Positions 1-7,743 of a DNA stretch of 64,000 nt are shown here, one piece after another (position 1 is the first letter of the stretch; each line of letters starts with the position of its first letter). The stretch covers positions 186,001 through 250,000 of the forward strand of contig CAVYBR010000004.1 in the NCBI GenBank assembly GCA_963766765.1. Direction: 5' to 3'. Below the pieces are notes generated by a model. It did no database searches. It was not told where the DNA came from and worked only from the letters and a program-made list of their open reading frames with translations. Source of the DNA: JACCQS01 sp963766765 (GTDB lineage: Bacteria > Actinomycetota > Actinomycetes > Mycobacteriales > Geodermatophilaceae). A program made the position numbers and the translations under genes.

Positions 1-1006
1 GGGTCAAGCCCAGCACGTCGAAGTCGTAGAGCAGGGTCTTGGTCACCGGCTGGATCCCGGCCAGGTTCGCGGGCAGGGTTGGCGTCCCCTGGACGTTGGT
101 CGCTCCGGCGGTGTCGACCAGGTAGAGGCGGGCCTCGTTGCCCGCGCCGACGGAGAAGCTCCGCTCCATCACCAGCATGCGCGTCGGGCTCAGGGGGAAC
201 ACGTCGACGATTCCGTTCACGCTGAAGGCATCGGGCGGGATGGGCGCTTCCTGCACCGGCTCGACGATGTAGACGAACTCGCGGTCCAGCCGACCGAACT
301 GGTTGTAGCGCAGCAACCTTGCCGCGCTCGTCGTCGTCAGCGTCGCAGCGGGCCCGTCCTGGGCCAGCGCATTCTCGGTGGCCGTGAAGAGATTGCCCTC
401 GGGGCTGTACCCGGCACTTTCGAAGCCCAGGTTCGTACGGACCCCGGCGGTCCCACTAGGAGCGGGGTCGTAGTAGTCGGGCACCGGACGGTTGATGATC
501 TGCCGACCGGACAGCCCGAACTCGCGGACCCACGGTGCCTGGAGCTGCGAGGCGTCCCCCTCGGACGTGATGATGAGCGTGCGTCGTGGTGTCAGCGCGA
601 TCGACTCCGGATCGAGGCTGAGCGGTGCGAATGTCCGTCCTCGTGGGTCGCGCAGGGTCGTGACATCCAGGACTGACACATCTCCGTCGTCCAGTGTTCC
701 GTCCGAGAGGTCGATGTCCAGCGTGTAGTAGCGAGCCGGCTGCAGTTGGCTCCGGTCGTCACAGATCGCGTAGTAGACGTCCAGTTGCGCGTCGTAGGCG
801 AGCCCGGACAGGCCCCCGACCTCGGTGCCCTCGAACATCACTCCGGTCGGGAGGATCTCCTCCCCGATGAACTCGGGCACTGCGCTGGCCCCGATGTCGG
901 CGGGACCCGCGGCGGCTGTCGGGAGGCCCAGACTCAGGCCGCAGGCCACCGCGATCGCACAGATCGCCGCCCGCCGGCCGGAGCGCAGGAACGTGGACTG
1001 GGTCAT
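1..1006 (-). CDS. Secreted phytase-like esterase (partial, C-terminus off window)
   Basis: The frame is open from an ATG at 1006 to the left edge of the window, so the C-terminus is missing. The N-terminus looks like a signal peptide: a basic start, an Ala/Ile/Cys/Leu-rich core, then Ala-rich residues before the mature part. The mature part has the pattern of the 'esterase-like activity of phytase' family (PF13449), a beta-propeller fold. Markers are GGLSGLAYD near the start, LDPESIALTP, then a stretch with GFESAGYSPEGNLFTATENAL and later MLVMERSFSVG. The protein is therefore expected outside the membrane; its substrate is unknown. The family assignment rests on motif recognition. It lies downstream of a 39-aa gene on the same strand. 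Confidence 0.8.
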   Translation of the reverse strand, partial: MTQSTFLRSGRRAAICAIAVACGLSLGLPTAAAGPADIGASAVPEFIGEEILPTGVMFEGTEVGGLSGLAYDAQLDVYYAICDDRSQLQPARYYTLDIDLSDGTLDDGDVSVLDVTTLRDPRGRTFAPLSLDPESIALTPRRTLIITSEGDASQLQAPWVREFGLSGRQIINRPVPDYYDPAPSGTAGVRTNLGFESAGYSPEGNLFTATENALAQDGPAATLTTTSAARLLRYNQFGRLDREFVYIVEPVQEAPIPPDAFSVNGIVDVFPLSPTRMLVMERSFSVGAGNEARLYLVDTAGATNVQGTPTLPANLAGIQPVTKTLLYDFDVLGLT

Positions 1007-1121
1007 GAGGCCTCCGAACAGAGCGGGTCAGCAGCCGACAAGGTACCGGCGCGGGCCACCCGGTGTCAGCAAGCCCTACGACGCTCTTTCCCGCGCTGCC
1101 GGGTCACGTGCGGTGCACGCG

Positions 1122-1241
1122 TCACATCGAGCGGATCTTGAGGTACCGCTGGACGTCCGGGATCGACCTGACCCCGATGATCGCGGCCCCCGCCACTGCC
1201 GCGATGAACACCCAGGTTGTGAGTTTTCCGACTACTTCCAT
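1122..1241 (-). CDS. DUF6893-type small membrane protein (39 aa)
   Basis: This 39-residue protein starts at an ATG at 1241 and ends with a TGA at 1122-1124. It has an N-terminal hydrophobic helix (about residues 9-23) followed by GVRSIPDVQRYLKIRSM. That R-S-I-P-D-x-x-R-Y-L-x-x-R tail is the hallmark of the short actinobacterial DUF6893 proteins. Its function is unknown. It is probably anchored in the membrane with the basic tail in the cytoplasm. It sits between the phytase-like gene and the MFS gene, all on the minus strand. Confidence 0.75.
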   Translation of the reverse strand: MEVVGKLTTWVFIAAVAGAAIIGVRSIPDVQRYLKIRSM

Positions 1242-1324
1242 GCTGGGGCTCCCGTCTCTGTGCCAAACAAGTTACCGCGCACAACGGGATCCCGGATCGA
1301 AAAGTTTCCGGCGGCGGCTCGCTC

Positions 1325-2638
1325 TCACCGTCGGCCGGCGGCCTGGACCGCGAAGACGAGCGTCGGCAGCACGAGGAGACCGGCGATGGCGTTCAAGCCG
1401 CCGAACCCGACCAGGGCCAGCAGCACCCCGGACAGGGCCGCTCCGGCGGCTCCCACCAGATTCATGACCAGGTCCGACAGTCCCTGAACCCGCACCCGAG
1501 TCTCGGCCGGGACCGATTCGGCGAGCAACGTGGAGCCGGCGACCAGCCCCGCTGACCAGCCCAGGCCCAGCAGAATCAGTCCCGCCACCAGGCGGGGGGC
1601 CGAGGCGCCTGCCGTCCCGGCAACGAGTACGGCGGAGGCGAGGAGTGCCTGGCCGATGAGAATCGTGGGCACCCGACCTGCCTTGTCGACCAGGTAGCCG
1701 AAGATCGGGGACAAGGCGTACATGCCCGCAACGTGCAGGCTGATCGTCAGACCGACGATGGTGAGCGTCGCACCGTGGTGGATCAGATGGACCGGTGTCA
1801 TGGTCATAACCGCCACCATCACTGCGTGACCGAGGACCAAGGCGGACATCCCGAGCCGGGCACCAGGCGAACGCCACACCGTCGACCAGGCCGAGACCGC
1901 CGGTGCGGGCACGACCGGCGTGCCGAGACGGCCCGCCGCATCCTTCGCCGCTTGATCGATCTCCAGCTGTTGGGACAGCAGCAACGGGTCAGGGTGCATG
2001 AGGACGAGGATCAGCACGGCAGCCACCGCCATTCCGACTGCGGAGATGGCGAACGGCCCGACCAACGGCGGAATGTTCAGCACCCCGGCGACCCGCGCGC
2101 CGGGTTCGGTGAGATTCGGTCCGAGCACGGTCCCGAGGGTCGTGGACCAGACGACCACCGAGAGGTCTCGCCCACGTTTGGTCGGCAGGGCGAGATCGGT
2201 TGCTGCGTATCGCGACTGGAGGTTGGCGGCCATACCGGAACCGGTGAGCAGCATTCCTACGATCAGAACGACGTAGGAGTCCACCACTGCGGCGAGGATC
2301 ACGGTGAGGGCTCCGAGACCGGCCAACGCCCAGCCCAGACTCAGGCCGACTCGGCGTCCAGAGCGTGCGGCGACCGCTGCCAGCGGCAGCGCCAGCAGGG
2401 CCGCTCCCAGCACCGTTGCCGTCGATCCGCCCCCGGCCAGTACTTCCGAACCGGAGATGTCGAATGCGAGCAGGCTGCCGACCGAGATCGCCGCGCCGAC
2501 CCCCAGCCCGCCGGCGATCTGCGACGCGACCAGCACCCACACCGCGCGGCGATGCGCAGCCCGTACCGACGAGTCGGCCAGCACAGCCGGTGTCGAAGCG
2601 AGCGACCCCGGCTGGCGCTCAGCGCCGCGCGAGAGCAC
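1325..2638 (-). CDS. MFS transporter
   Basis: A 437-aa protein with about 12 hydrophobic segments, arranged as two six-helix halves with a longer central loop near residue 215. This is the major facilitator superfamily pattern. The cytoplasmic loop between helices 2 and 3 carries AARSGRRVGLSLG and the equivalent loop in the second half carries VDKAGRVPTILIG, both variants of the MFS D/RxGRR/K signature. The GTG start at 2638 overlaps the end of the upstream lyase gene (stop at 2619) by 20 bases, so the two are probably translated together. A drug or amino-acid exporter working with the C-S lyase is possible, but the substrate cannot be read from the sequence. Confidence 0.85.
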   Translation of the reverse strand: MLSRGAERQPGSLASTPAVLADSSVRAAHRRAVWVLVASQIAGGLGVGAAISVGSLLAFDISGSEVLAGGGSTATVLGAALLALPLAAVAARSGRRVGLSLGWALAGLGALTVILAAVVDSYVVLIVGMLLTGSGMAANLQSRYAATDLALPTKRGRDLSVVVWSTTLGTVLGPNLTEPGARVAGVLNIPPLVGPFAISAVGMAVAAVLILVLMHPDPLLLSQQLEIDQAAKDAAGRLGTPVVPAPAVSAWSTVWRSPGARLGMSALVLGHAVMVAVMTMTPVHLIHHGATLTIVGLTISLHVAGMYALSPIFGYLVDKAGRVPTILIGQALLASAVLVAGTAGASAPRLVAGLILLGLGWSAGLVAGSTLLAESVPAETRVRVQGLSDLVMNLVGAAGAALSGVLLALVGFGGLNAIAGLLVLPTLVFAVQAAGRR

Positions 2639-3779
2639 GCGCCATCCGCTCTACGATCTCGACCAGGATCGGCTGCGGCGTCGCGAGGTTCAACCGCACG
2701 CAACCGCGACCCGCCTGCCCACAATCCAGCCCTTCGGTGGTGACGACGCCGGCCTGCTCGTGAAAGAACCGCCCGGGCAGATCGCCCAGGTCCAGTGCGG
2801 TGCAGTCGAGCCACGCCAGGAACGTTCCCTCCGGCGGTCGGTACACCACGCCCGGAAGCTGTTCGGCCACCAGTTCGCCCAGCCGGCGTCGGTTGCGATC
2901 CACGTATCCGAGAACGTCATCCAGCCAGTCCTGGCAGGACCGGAATGCGGCCGCGTTGGCGACCAGGCCGAAGTTGCTGGTGCCGATCCCGGGCGAAATG
3001 CCGAGTCCGGCCCAGGTCGCCCGGTCAGCGTCGTTGGTGAGGATGACCTGCGCGCATTTGAGGCCGGCGAGGTTCCACGCCTTCGAGGCGGACAGCGCCG
3101 TGATGCTGTGCTGCGCGGCGGCGGCGGACACCGTGGCGTACGGGGTATGCCGCGCGCCCGGCAGCACCAGCGGGCAGTGGATCTCGTCGGCGAACACCCG
3201 GGCTCCGTGCCGGTCGACTATCTCGGAGACCGCGAGCAGCTCTTCGCGCGTGAAGACGCGACCCAACGGGTTGTACGGGCTACATAGGAGCAACAATCCT
3301 GCGCCGTCGGCGAAGGCGCGATCCAGTCCGTCCAGGTCGAACTCCCAGCGCTGGCCAACGAGAACCATCGGCAGCTCGATGACCTTTCGACCCAAGCGCG
3401 GCACGACCTCCAGAAAAATCTTGTAGGCCGGCGTCGGGACGGCGATCGGGGTACCCACGGGCGAGAAGTGCTCGATCGTCGTCTCGAGGGCGGCGATGAC
3501 ATCACCGACAGGTCGGATGTCCGGGCTATTCACTTCCCACCCGAAGCTCGCCGACAGCCAGCCGGCACAGGCACCGGCCATCTCGGCGACGAGCAGCGGC
3601 GGCAGATATCCGAACCTCTGCTCGTCGACGGCGACGTGGAGCGCACGCTGGATCGCCGGCGCACAACCGAAGTCCATCTCGGCGACCATCGAACCGATGG
3701 CGTCCGGAAAGAGTGACCAGTTCAAGCCGCCGCGCTGGCGGAGGGCGGCGACGGTGATCTGGTCTAGGTCGTGGACCAT
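2619..3779 (-). CDS. MalY/PatB-type PLP-dependent C-S beta-lyase (aminotransferase class I/II fold)
   Basis: 386 aa if started at the ATG at 3779; the frame stays open further upstream, but that extension lies inside the divergent reductase gene and has no family similarity. Fold-type I PLP enzyme: the PLP lysine lies in SASKAWNLAGLK, the cofactor-binding Asp in FADEIHCPLV, the NP motif in SPYNPLGRVF, and the C-terminal substrate Arg region in GCVRLNLATP. The KAWNLAGLK form is typical of cystathionine beta-lyase MalY/PatB proteins, which cleave cystathionine or other cysteine S-conjugates to a thiol, pyruvate and ammonia in the cytoplasm. The overlap with a downstream MFS gene suggests a link to thiol or amino-acid handling. 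A biosynthetic aminotransferase is less likely. Confidence 0.88.
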   Translation of the reverse strand: MVHDLDQITVAALRQRGGLNWSLFPDAIGSMVAEMDFGCAPAIQRALHVAVDEQRFGYLPPLLVAEMAGACAGWLSASFGWEVNSPDIRPVGDVIAALETTIEHFSPVGTPIAVPTPAYKIFLEVVPRLGRKVIELPMVLVGQRWEFDLDGLDRAFADGAGLLLLCSPYNPLGRVFTREELLAVSEIVDRHGARVFADEIHCPLVLPGARHTPYATVSAAAAQHSITALSASKAWNLAGLKCAQVILTNDADRATWAGLGISPGIGTSNFGLVANAAAFRSCQDWLDDVLGYVDRNRRRLGELVAEQLPGVVYRPPEGTFLAWLDCTALDLGDLPGRFFHEQAGVVTTEGLDCGQAGRGCVRLNLATPQPILVEIVERMARALARR

Positions 3780-3827
3780 GGGCACCCCGCCCACTGTGTC
3801 ATGGACGTCATCCTCGTGGAGGTCACC

Positions 3828-4631
3828 GTGCAGCATCGAAAAATCGGCAACCTGTCCGTTCCCGTGGTCGGGATGGGCACCTCGCGCACCCTCGATCTCC
3901 CGGAGGAGGACCAACCGCTGGCCGATGCGGTCATCGCCGCAGCCCTGGATTCCGGCAGCACGCTGATCGACAGTTCGCCGATGTACGGCCGGGCCGAAGC
4001 GATCAGCGGGCTGGCGTTGCGCCATCGCCGCGCTGAGACACTCATCGCGACGAAGGTGTGGACCGAGGATGACGACGAGGCCGAACGCCAGATCGACGCC
4101 TCACTCTCGTACTTCGGTGGGCACATCGAGCTGCTCCAGGTGCACAACCTCGTCGCCTGGCGAACCCGCTTGGATCAACTCGAGGCTCGACGGGAGGTTG
4201 GCCAGGTCACCCTGATCGGCGCGACCCATTGGAAGCGCGAGTCGTTCGCCGAACTCGAAGAGGTCATGCGCACCGGCCGGCTCGATGCGATCCAGATCCC
4301 GTACAGCCCGATCGAGCGTGACGTCGAAGCCCGAGTCCTGCCGCTGGCCGAGGAACTCGGCCTCGGTGTGCTGGTCATGCGCCCGTTCGGTGGCGGTCAG
4401 CTGGCTGCTCGCCAGGTCAGCGCCGCGGATCTGGCGCCGCTGGCCGACTTCAGCATCTCCACATGGCCACAAGCGCTTCTCGCCTGGGGCCTGAGTGATC
4501 GTCGGACCACCTGCTCGATTCCGGCCACCAGGAAGCCCGAACGTGCGCGGCAGAATGCCGCCTCCGGAAATGGCCCATGGCTGGATGCCGACGCACGACG
4601 GCATGTGGAGCGGTTGGCCGCCGGGTCGTGA
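3828..4631 (+). CDS. Aldo/keto reductase
   Basis: 267 aa from the GTG at 3828, chosen because GGAGG sits five bases upstream and the family's N-terminus (KIGNLSVPVVGMGT) begins there. An in-frame ATG at 3801 would add nine unrelated residues. The catalytic tetrad of the NADPH-dependent TIM-barrel family is visible: Asp and Tyr in DSSPMYGRAE, Lys in IATKVW and His in GATHWK. The C-terminus has the SIPATRKPERARQN nucleotide-binding pattern. It should reduce a carbonyl compound, but the substrate is unknown. It is divergent from the C-S lyase with only 48 bases between, so the promoters must be short or overlapping. Confidence 0.88.
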   Translation: MQHRKIGNLSVPVVGMGTSRTLDLPEEDQPLADAVIAAALDSGSTLIDSSPMYGRAEAISGLALRHRRAETLIATKVWTEDDDEAERQIDASLSYFGGHIELLQVHNLVAWRTRLDQLEARREVGQVTLIGATHWKRESFAELEEVMRTGRLDAIQIPYSPIERDVEARVLPLAEELGLGVLVMRPFGGGQLAARQVSAADLAPLADFSISTWPQALLAWGLSDRRTTCSIPATRKPERARQNAASGNGPWLDADARRHVERLAAGS

Positions 4632-4639
4632 CGCTCGAC

Positions 4640-5236
4640 CTACGCCGGATTGTCGCGGGCGACCAGATCCCAACTGCGCGCGCGAGGAAGGGCTGCCCAC
4701 TCCTCGCGCAGTAGCGCCATGCGCAGATCGTCGCTCCAGCTGCCGTCCTGAAACCAGGCGTTGCGGAAGCGCCCCTCCTGGATGAACCCGGCCTTCGCGT
4801 ACGCCGCTTGAGCCCGCTCGTTGTGCGCATCCGTGTCCAGCCAGACACGCTCCATCCGTAACTGGCCGAAGGCAAAGTCGACCAGCGCATTGACCGCGTC
4901 CGTGCCCAAGCCGTGGCCCCAGAGCTCAGGTTCGCCCAGAGTGATGCCGAAGGCGCACGACCCGTTCTGCCGGTCCAGATCGAACAAGTCGGTCCGCCCG
5001 ATCCGGCGATCGTCGACGAGCAGGCAGATCACGAACCGGAAGACATCAGGATCAGCGGCCTTGAGCGAGTCTTCATAGCGAAGGTTCCGGGCGGCAAGGC
5101 TCACCGGCGGATCGCCCATCAACGACGCAACGCGCACGTCCTCGTACCAGTGATGGACCAGTTCGATGTCGCCCGCCTCCAGCGGGCGCAGGTAGACCCG
5201 CTCTCCTCGGAGTCCGCGGACCGGGCGACTCTGCAT
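4640..5236 (-). CDS. GNAT family N-acetyltransferase (RimJ/RimL-like)
   Basis: 198 aa from the ATG at 5236 (a TTG lies just before it). It reads as one GNAT domain: beta-1 in VYLRPLEAGDIE, acetyl-CoA binding loop around ELWGHGLGTDAVNALVDFAFGQL, and the conserved NERAQAAYAKAGFIQEG segment near the C-terminus. This arrangement is typical of RimJ/RimL-type enzymes that acetylate protein N-termini or small amines such as antibiotics. The acceptor is unknown. It ends eight bases from the convergent reductase, leaving no room for a separate terminator. It starts just after the TrpB2 gene on the same strand, so the two may be co-transcribed. Confidence 0.87.
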   Translation of the reverse strand: MQSRPVRGLRGERVYLRPLEAGDIELVHHWYEDVRVASLMGDPPVSLAARNLRYEDSLKAADPDVFRFVICLLVDDRRIGRTDLFDLDRQNGSCAFGITLGEPELWGHGLGTDAVNALVDFAFGQLRMERVWLDTDAHNERAQAAYAKAGFIQEGRFRNAWFQDGSWSDDLRMALLREEWAALPRARSWDLVARDNPA

Positions 5237-5251
5237 CAACCAGCGGCCACG

Positions 5252-6622
5252 TCAGGCCAGGACCGGGACTTGGGACATCGCCTCGCGCAACTGTTCCTCG
5301 GGGAAGTCGAGATCCGACATCTGGCCGGACAAGAAGGCTTCGTACGCGCCCATGTCCAGGTGGCCATGCCCGCACAAGGCCGTGAGAATCACCTTCGACT
5401 CACCACTTTCCTTGCAGCGGTTGGCTTCTCGGATAGCCGCTGCCAGCGCATGGGTCGGCTCTGGTGCCGGGACGATTCCTTGCGTACGGGCGAATGTCAA
5501 AGCCGCGGTGAAGCACTCCAATTGGCCGATCGCCTCGGCCTCGGCAAGACCCTGTTCATAGATGTGCGAGACCAGGGGGCTCATGCCGTGATAGCGCAGA
5601 CCACCGGCATGGATCGGGTCCGGGATGAAACCGTGCCCGAGCGTGTGCATCTTGAGCAGAGGTGTCATGCCGATCGCGTCGCCGAAGTCGTAGCGGTACT
5701 CCCCCCGTGTCAGCGACGGACAGGCCGCCGGCTCGACGCAACGGATGACGGGATTCATCCGGCCGGCCAACTTCTCGCGCAGGAACGGAAAGGACAGGCC
5801 ACCGAAGTTCGAGCCGCCACCGGTGCAGCCGACGATGACATCCGGTACCTCCTCGGCCATCTCGAGTTGGCGCAGCGCCTCTTCGCCGATGACGGTCTGA
5901 TGCAGCAGCACGTGGTTGAGCACGCTGCCCAGTGCGTATCGGGTGTCCTCACGCGACGCGGCGGCTTCGACGGCTTCCGAGATCGCGATACCCAACGAGC
6001 CTGTGCTGTCCGGGTGTTCGGCCAGGATCGACCGACCGGCTTCGGTCAGGTCTGACGGGCTCGGATGCAGCGTCGCGCCATAGATCTCCATCATCGTCCG
6101 GCGGGCCGGCTTCTGGTCGTAGGACGAGCGCACCTGCCAGATCTCGCACTCGATCCCGTACTGGGCGCACGCGAACGCCAGGGCCGTACCCCACTGCCCG
6201 GCTCCGGTTTCGGTCGTCAGCTTGGTCACGCCTTCGGCGTGGTTGTAGTACGCCTGCGGGACGGCCGTGTTCGGCTTGTGTGACCCGGCCGGGCTCACTC
6301 CCTCGTACTTGAAGAAGATCTTGGCGGGGGTGTCCAGGAACTGCTCGAGGCGGCGCGCCCGAATGAGTGGTGAAGGCCGCCACAACCGGTAGACATCCAT
6401 GACGCCGCCAGGGATGTCGACATAGCGCTCGGCGGTCACCTCCTGCTCAATCAGCGCCATGGGGAACAGCGGCGCGAGATCGTCTGGGCCCACCGGTTCG
6501 TGGGTGCCGGGATGCAGCGGTGGCGGTGGCGGCTCGGGCAGATCCGGGATGACGTTGTACCACTGGGTTGGGATGTCATCCTCGTCCAACGGGTACGTGT
6601 AGCGCTCGCCCTTGCTCACCAT
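5252..6622 (-). CDS. TrpB2-type tryptophan synthase beta-like PLP enzyme
   Basis: 456 aa, starting at an ATG (6622) preceded by a strong AAAGGAGGAGC site. It belongs to the TrpB2 subgroup: longer N-terminus than TrpB1, RPSPLIRARRLEQ substrate loop, PLP Lys in PAGSHKPNTA, phosphate-binding loop GCTGGGSNFGG, and CGHGHLDMG near the end. TrpB enzymes join indole and serine to make tryptophan. TrpB2 forms usually act without, or weakly with, TrpA. No other trp gene is nearby, so an indole-salvage role is an inference. It is the first gene after the hairpin at 6686-6752 and probably leads the GNAT gene. Confidence 0.92.
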   Translation of the reverse strand: MVSKGERYTYPLDEDDIPTQWYNVIPDLPEPPPPPLHPGTHEPVGPDDLAPLFPMALIEQEVTAERYVDIPGGVMDVYRLWRPSPLIRARRLEQFLDTPAKIFFKYEGVSPAGSHKPNTAVPQAYYNHAEGVTKLTTETGAGQWGTALAFACAQYGIECEIWQVRSSYDQKPARRTMMEIYGATLHPSPSDLTEAGRSILAEHPDSTGSLGIAISEAVEAAASREDTRYALGSVLNHVLLHQTVIGEEALRQLEMAEEVPDVIVGCTGGGSNFGGLSFPFLREKLAGRMNPVIRCVEPAACPSLTRGEYRYDFGDAIGMTPLLKMHTLGHGFIPDPIHAGGLRYHGMSPLVSHIYEQGLAEAEAIGQLECFTAALTFARTQGIVPAPEPTHALAAAIREANRCKESGESKVILTALCGHGHLDMGAYEAFLSGQMSDLDFPEEQLREAMSQVPVLA

Positions 6623-6685
6623 TGCTCCTCCTTTGGGTCCGACTCAGCTCATCCTGGCCTTGTGTCGGCGTGTCCGGAAAGGCGT

Positions 6686-6752
6686 CTTTGCCTACCTGAT
6701 GCGCAGACCCGCCGGATGCGGCTCGGCGCGTCGTCCCATCAGGTAGGCAAAG
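6686..6752 (-). terminator. 16-bp stem hairpin downstream of the ATL gene
   Basis: The arms at 6686-6701 and 6737-6752 are perfect inverted copies (CTTTGCCTACCTGATG), with a 35-base loop. It lies 14 bases past the stop of the alkyltransferase-like gene and upstream of trpB2, as expected of a factor-independent terminator in actinobacteria, where the U-tract is often missing. A second hairpin with near-identical arms stands at 7075-7138. A short interspersed repeat is the alternative reading. Confidence 0.6.
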
Positions 6753-6765
6753 GGCACCCCCGGGA

Positions 6766-7062
6766 CTAGGGCAACGGCCAGCGCGCGCGGCGCAGGTCCA
6801 CCCGTCTGCCGTCGAGCAGCGGAGTGCCCTCGGCAGCGAGCAGCGCCAGCTGCCGGGCTCGGACCTGTTCGGCGGGCACTCCGCTGGACCGGATCACCCG
6901 GTGCCAGGCCACCGCGCCCTGGGAGAGGGCCATCGCCCGCGCCACCCGGCGCGGGCCGCCCTGCCCCAGGTACTCGGCGATGTCGCCGTAGGTGACGACC
7001 CGCCCCATCGGGATGGTGTCGACAACGTCGTAGACCGACTCGGCGAACTCCTCGAAGTCCAC
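6766..7062 (-). CDS. Alkyltransferase-like protein (ATL, MGMT-family DNA-binding domain)
   Basis: This 98-aa protein is only the DNA-binding domain of O6-methylguanine-DNA methyltransferase. FAESVYDVVDTIPMGRVVTYGDIAEYLG and the RRVARAMA recognition helix are present. The active-site PCHRV is replaced by AWHRVI, so the alkyl-accepting cysteine is absent and a tryptophan stands in its place, as in Atl1/eAtl. Such proteins bind O6-alkylguanine and hand the lesion to nucleotide excision repair; they do not remove the alkyl group. It is flanked by two related hairpins, suggesting it is its own transcription unit. It corresponds in position to M. tuberculosis Rv3204. Confidence 0.9.
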   Translation of the reverse strand: MDFEEFAESVYDVVDTIPMGRVVTYGDIAEYLGQGGPRRVARAMALSQGAVAWHRVIRSSGVPAEQVRARQLALLAAEGTPLLDGRRVDLRRARWPLP

Positions 7063-7074
7063 GAAATTCCAGCC

Positions 7075-7138
7075 TTGCCTATCTGGTGCACGAACACGCC
7101 GCTGCGCCGTGCAGCGTGTTGCTGCACCCGGTAGGCAA
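7075..7138 (-). terminator. 16-position stem hairpin downstream of the TIGR03086 gene
   Basis: The arms at 7075-7090 (TTGCCTATCTGGTGCA) and 7123-7138 pair at 14 of 16 positions. The loop holds a second short stem (AACACGC with GCGTGTT). It lies about 20 bases past the stop of the TIGR03086 gene and just upstream of the ATL gene, which fits a terminator. Its arms share TTGCCTA(C/T)CTG(A/G)TG with the hairpin at 6686-6752. Confidence 0.55.
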
Positions 7139-7158
7139 AGGCGAAAACAGGCGGAACG

Positions 7159-7731
7159 TCACTCGAGAGTCCGTCGGCCGTATCGGGCCAACATCTTGGT
7201 CTGCGGATCGGCGTCGTCAGGAACGTCCACCGCGGCCGCGAACACACCTGGCATGCCGGAGCCGTCCAGATGTTGCTCGCCGTGGGCGAGCGTCCAGGCC
7301 ACCAGGCGGTCGTCCAATCGCTCGACTCCCCCGATCGCATGCGCCAGGTCCCAGGCGTGGACGACCAGATCGGCGGTCATCTCCGCGCAGTAGTCAACAG
7401 CCGGTGTATGGCCGTAGGACAGGGCAACGGTGCGCTCCAACGCATCTGGGGCAGCGAAGGCGGTCAGCGCCTCGTCCGCGGCTGCCTCCCAGGCACCCAC
7501 CGGATCGGCTCCGAGCAGATCGCCGGAGAGACGATCGCCGATGTCATCGGGCGTCTGCCCGGCCAGCAACGGGGCGACCCAGCGCTGCTCTTCGACGAGA
7601 TGACCCACAAGATGACGAACTGACCAGCCGGGCAGTGCCGTTGGCACATCCCACGATCCGGGCGGCACCGCGTCGACCCGGTCAGCGAACAGTGCCTGTG
7701 CCCGTTGGAAGCGCTCGACTGCATCCCGCAT
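7159..7731 (-). CDS. TIGR03086 family protein (maleylpyruvate isomerase / DinB-like fold)
   Basis: 190 aa. The N-terminal half has the mycothiol-dependent maleylpyruvate isomerase/DinB four-helix pattern, with WDVPTALPGWSVRHLVGHLVEEQRW and a later ADLVVHAWDLAHAIG. These carry the His residues that bind a metal in this superfamily (H in RHLVGH and in VVHAWD). TIGR03086 proteins may use mycothiol as a cofactor, but the reaction is not known. It starts 12 bases after the moeZ stop on the same strand, so both are probably one transcript ending at the hairpin at 7075-7138. The position matches Rv3205c. Confidence 0.85.
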   Translation of the reverse strand: MRDAVERFQRAQALFADRVDAVPPGSWDVPTALPGWSVRHLVGHLVEEQRWVAPLLAGQTPDDIGDRLSGDLLGADPVGAWEAAADEALTAFAAPDALERTVALSYGHTPAVDYCAEMTADLVVHAWDLAHAIGGVERLDDRLVAWTLAHGEQHLDGSGMPGVFAAAVDVPDDADPQTKMLARYGRRTLE

Positions 7732-7743
7732 GGTCTGATCCGG

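Noticed and set aside
3780..4025. N-terminal extension of the C-S lyase (to 468 aa)
   Set aside because: It overlaps the divergent aldo-keto reductase and does not resemble the family N-terminus, which begins at 3779.
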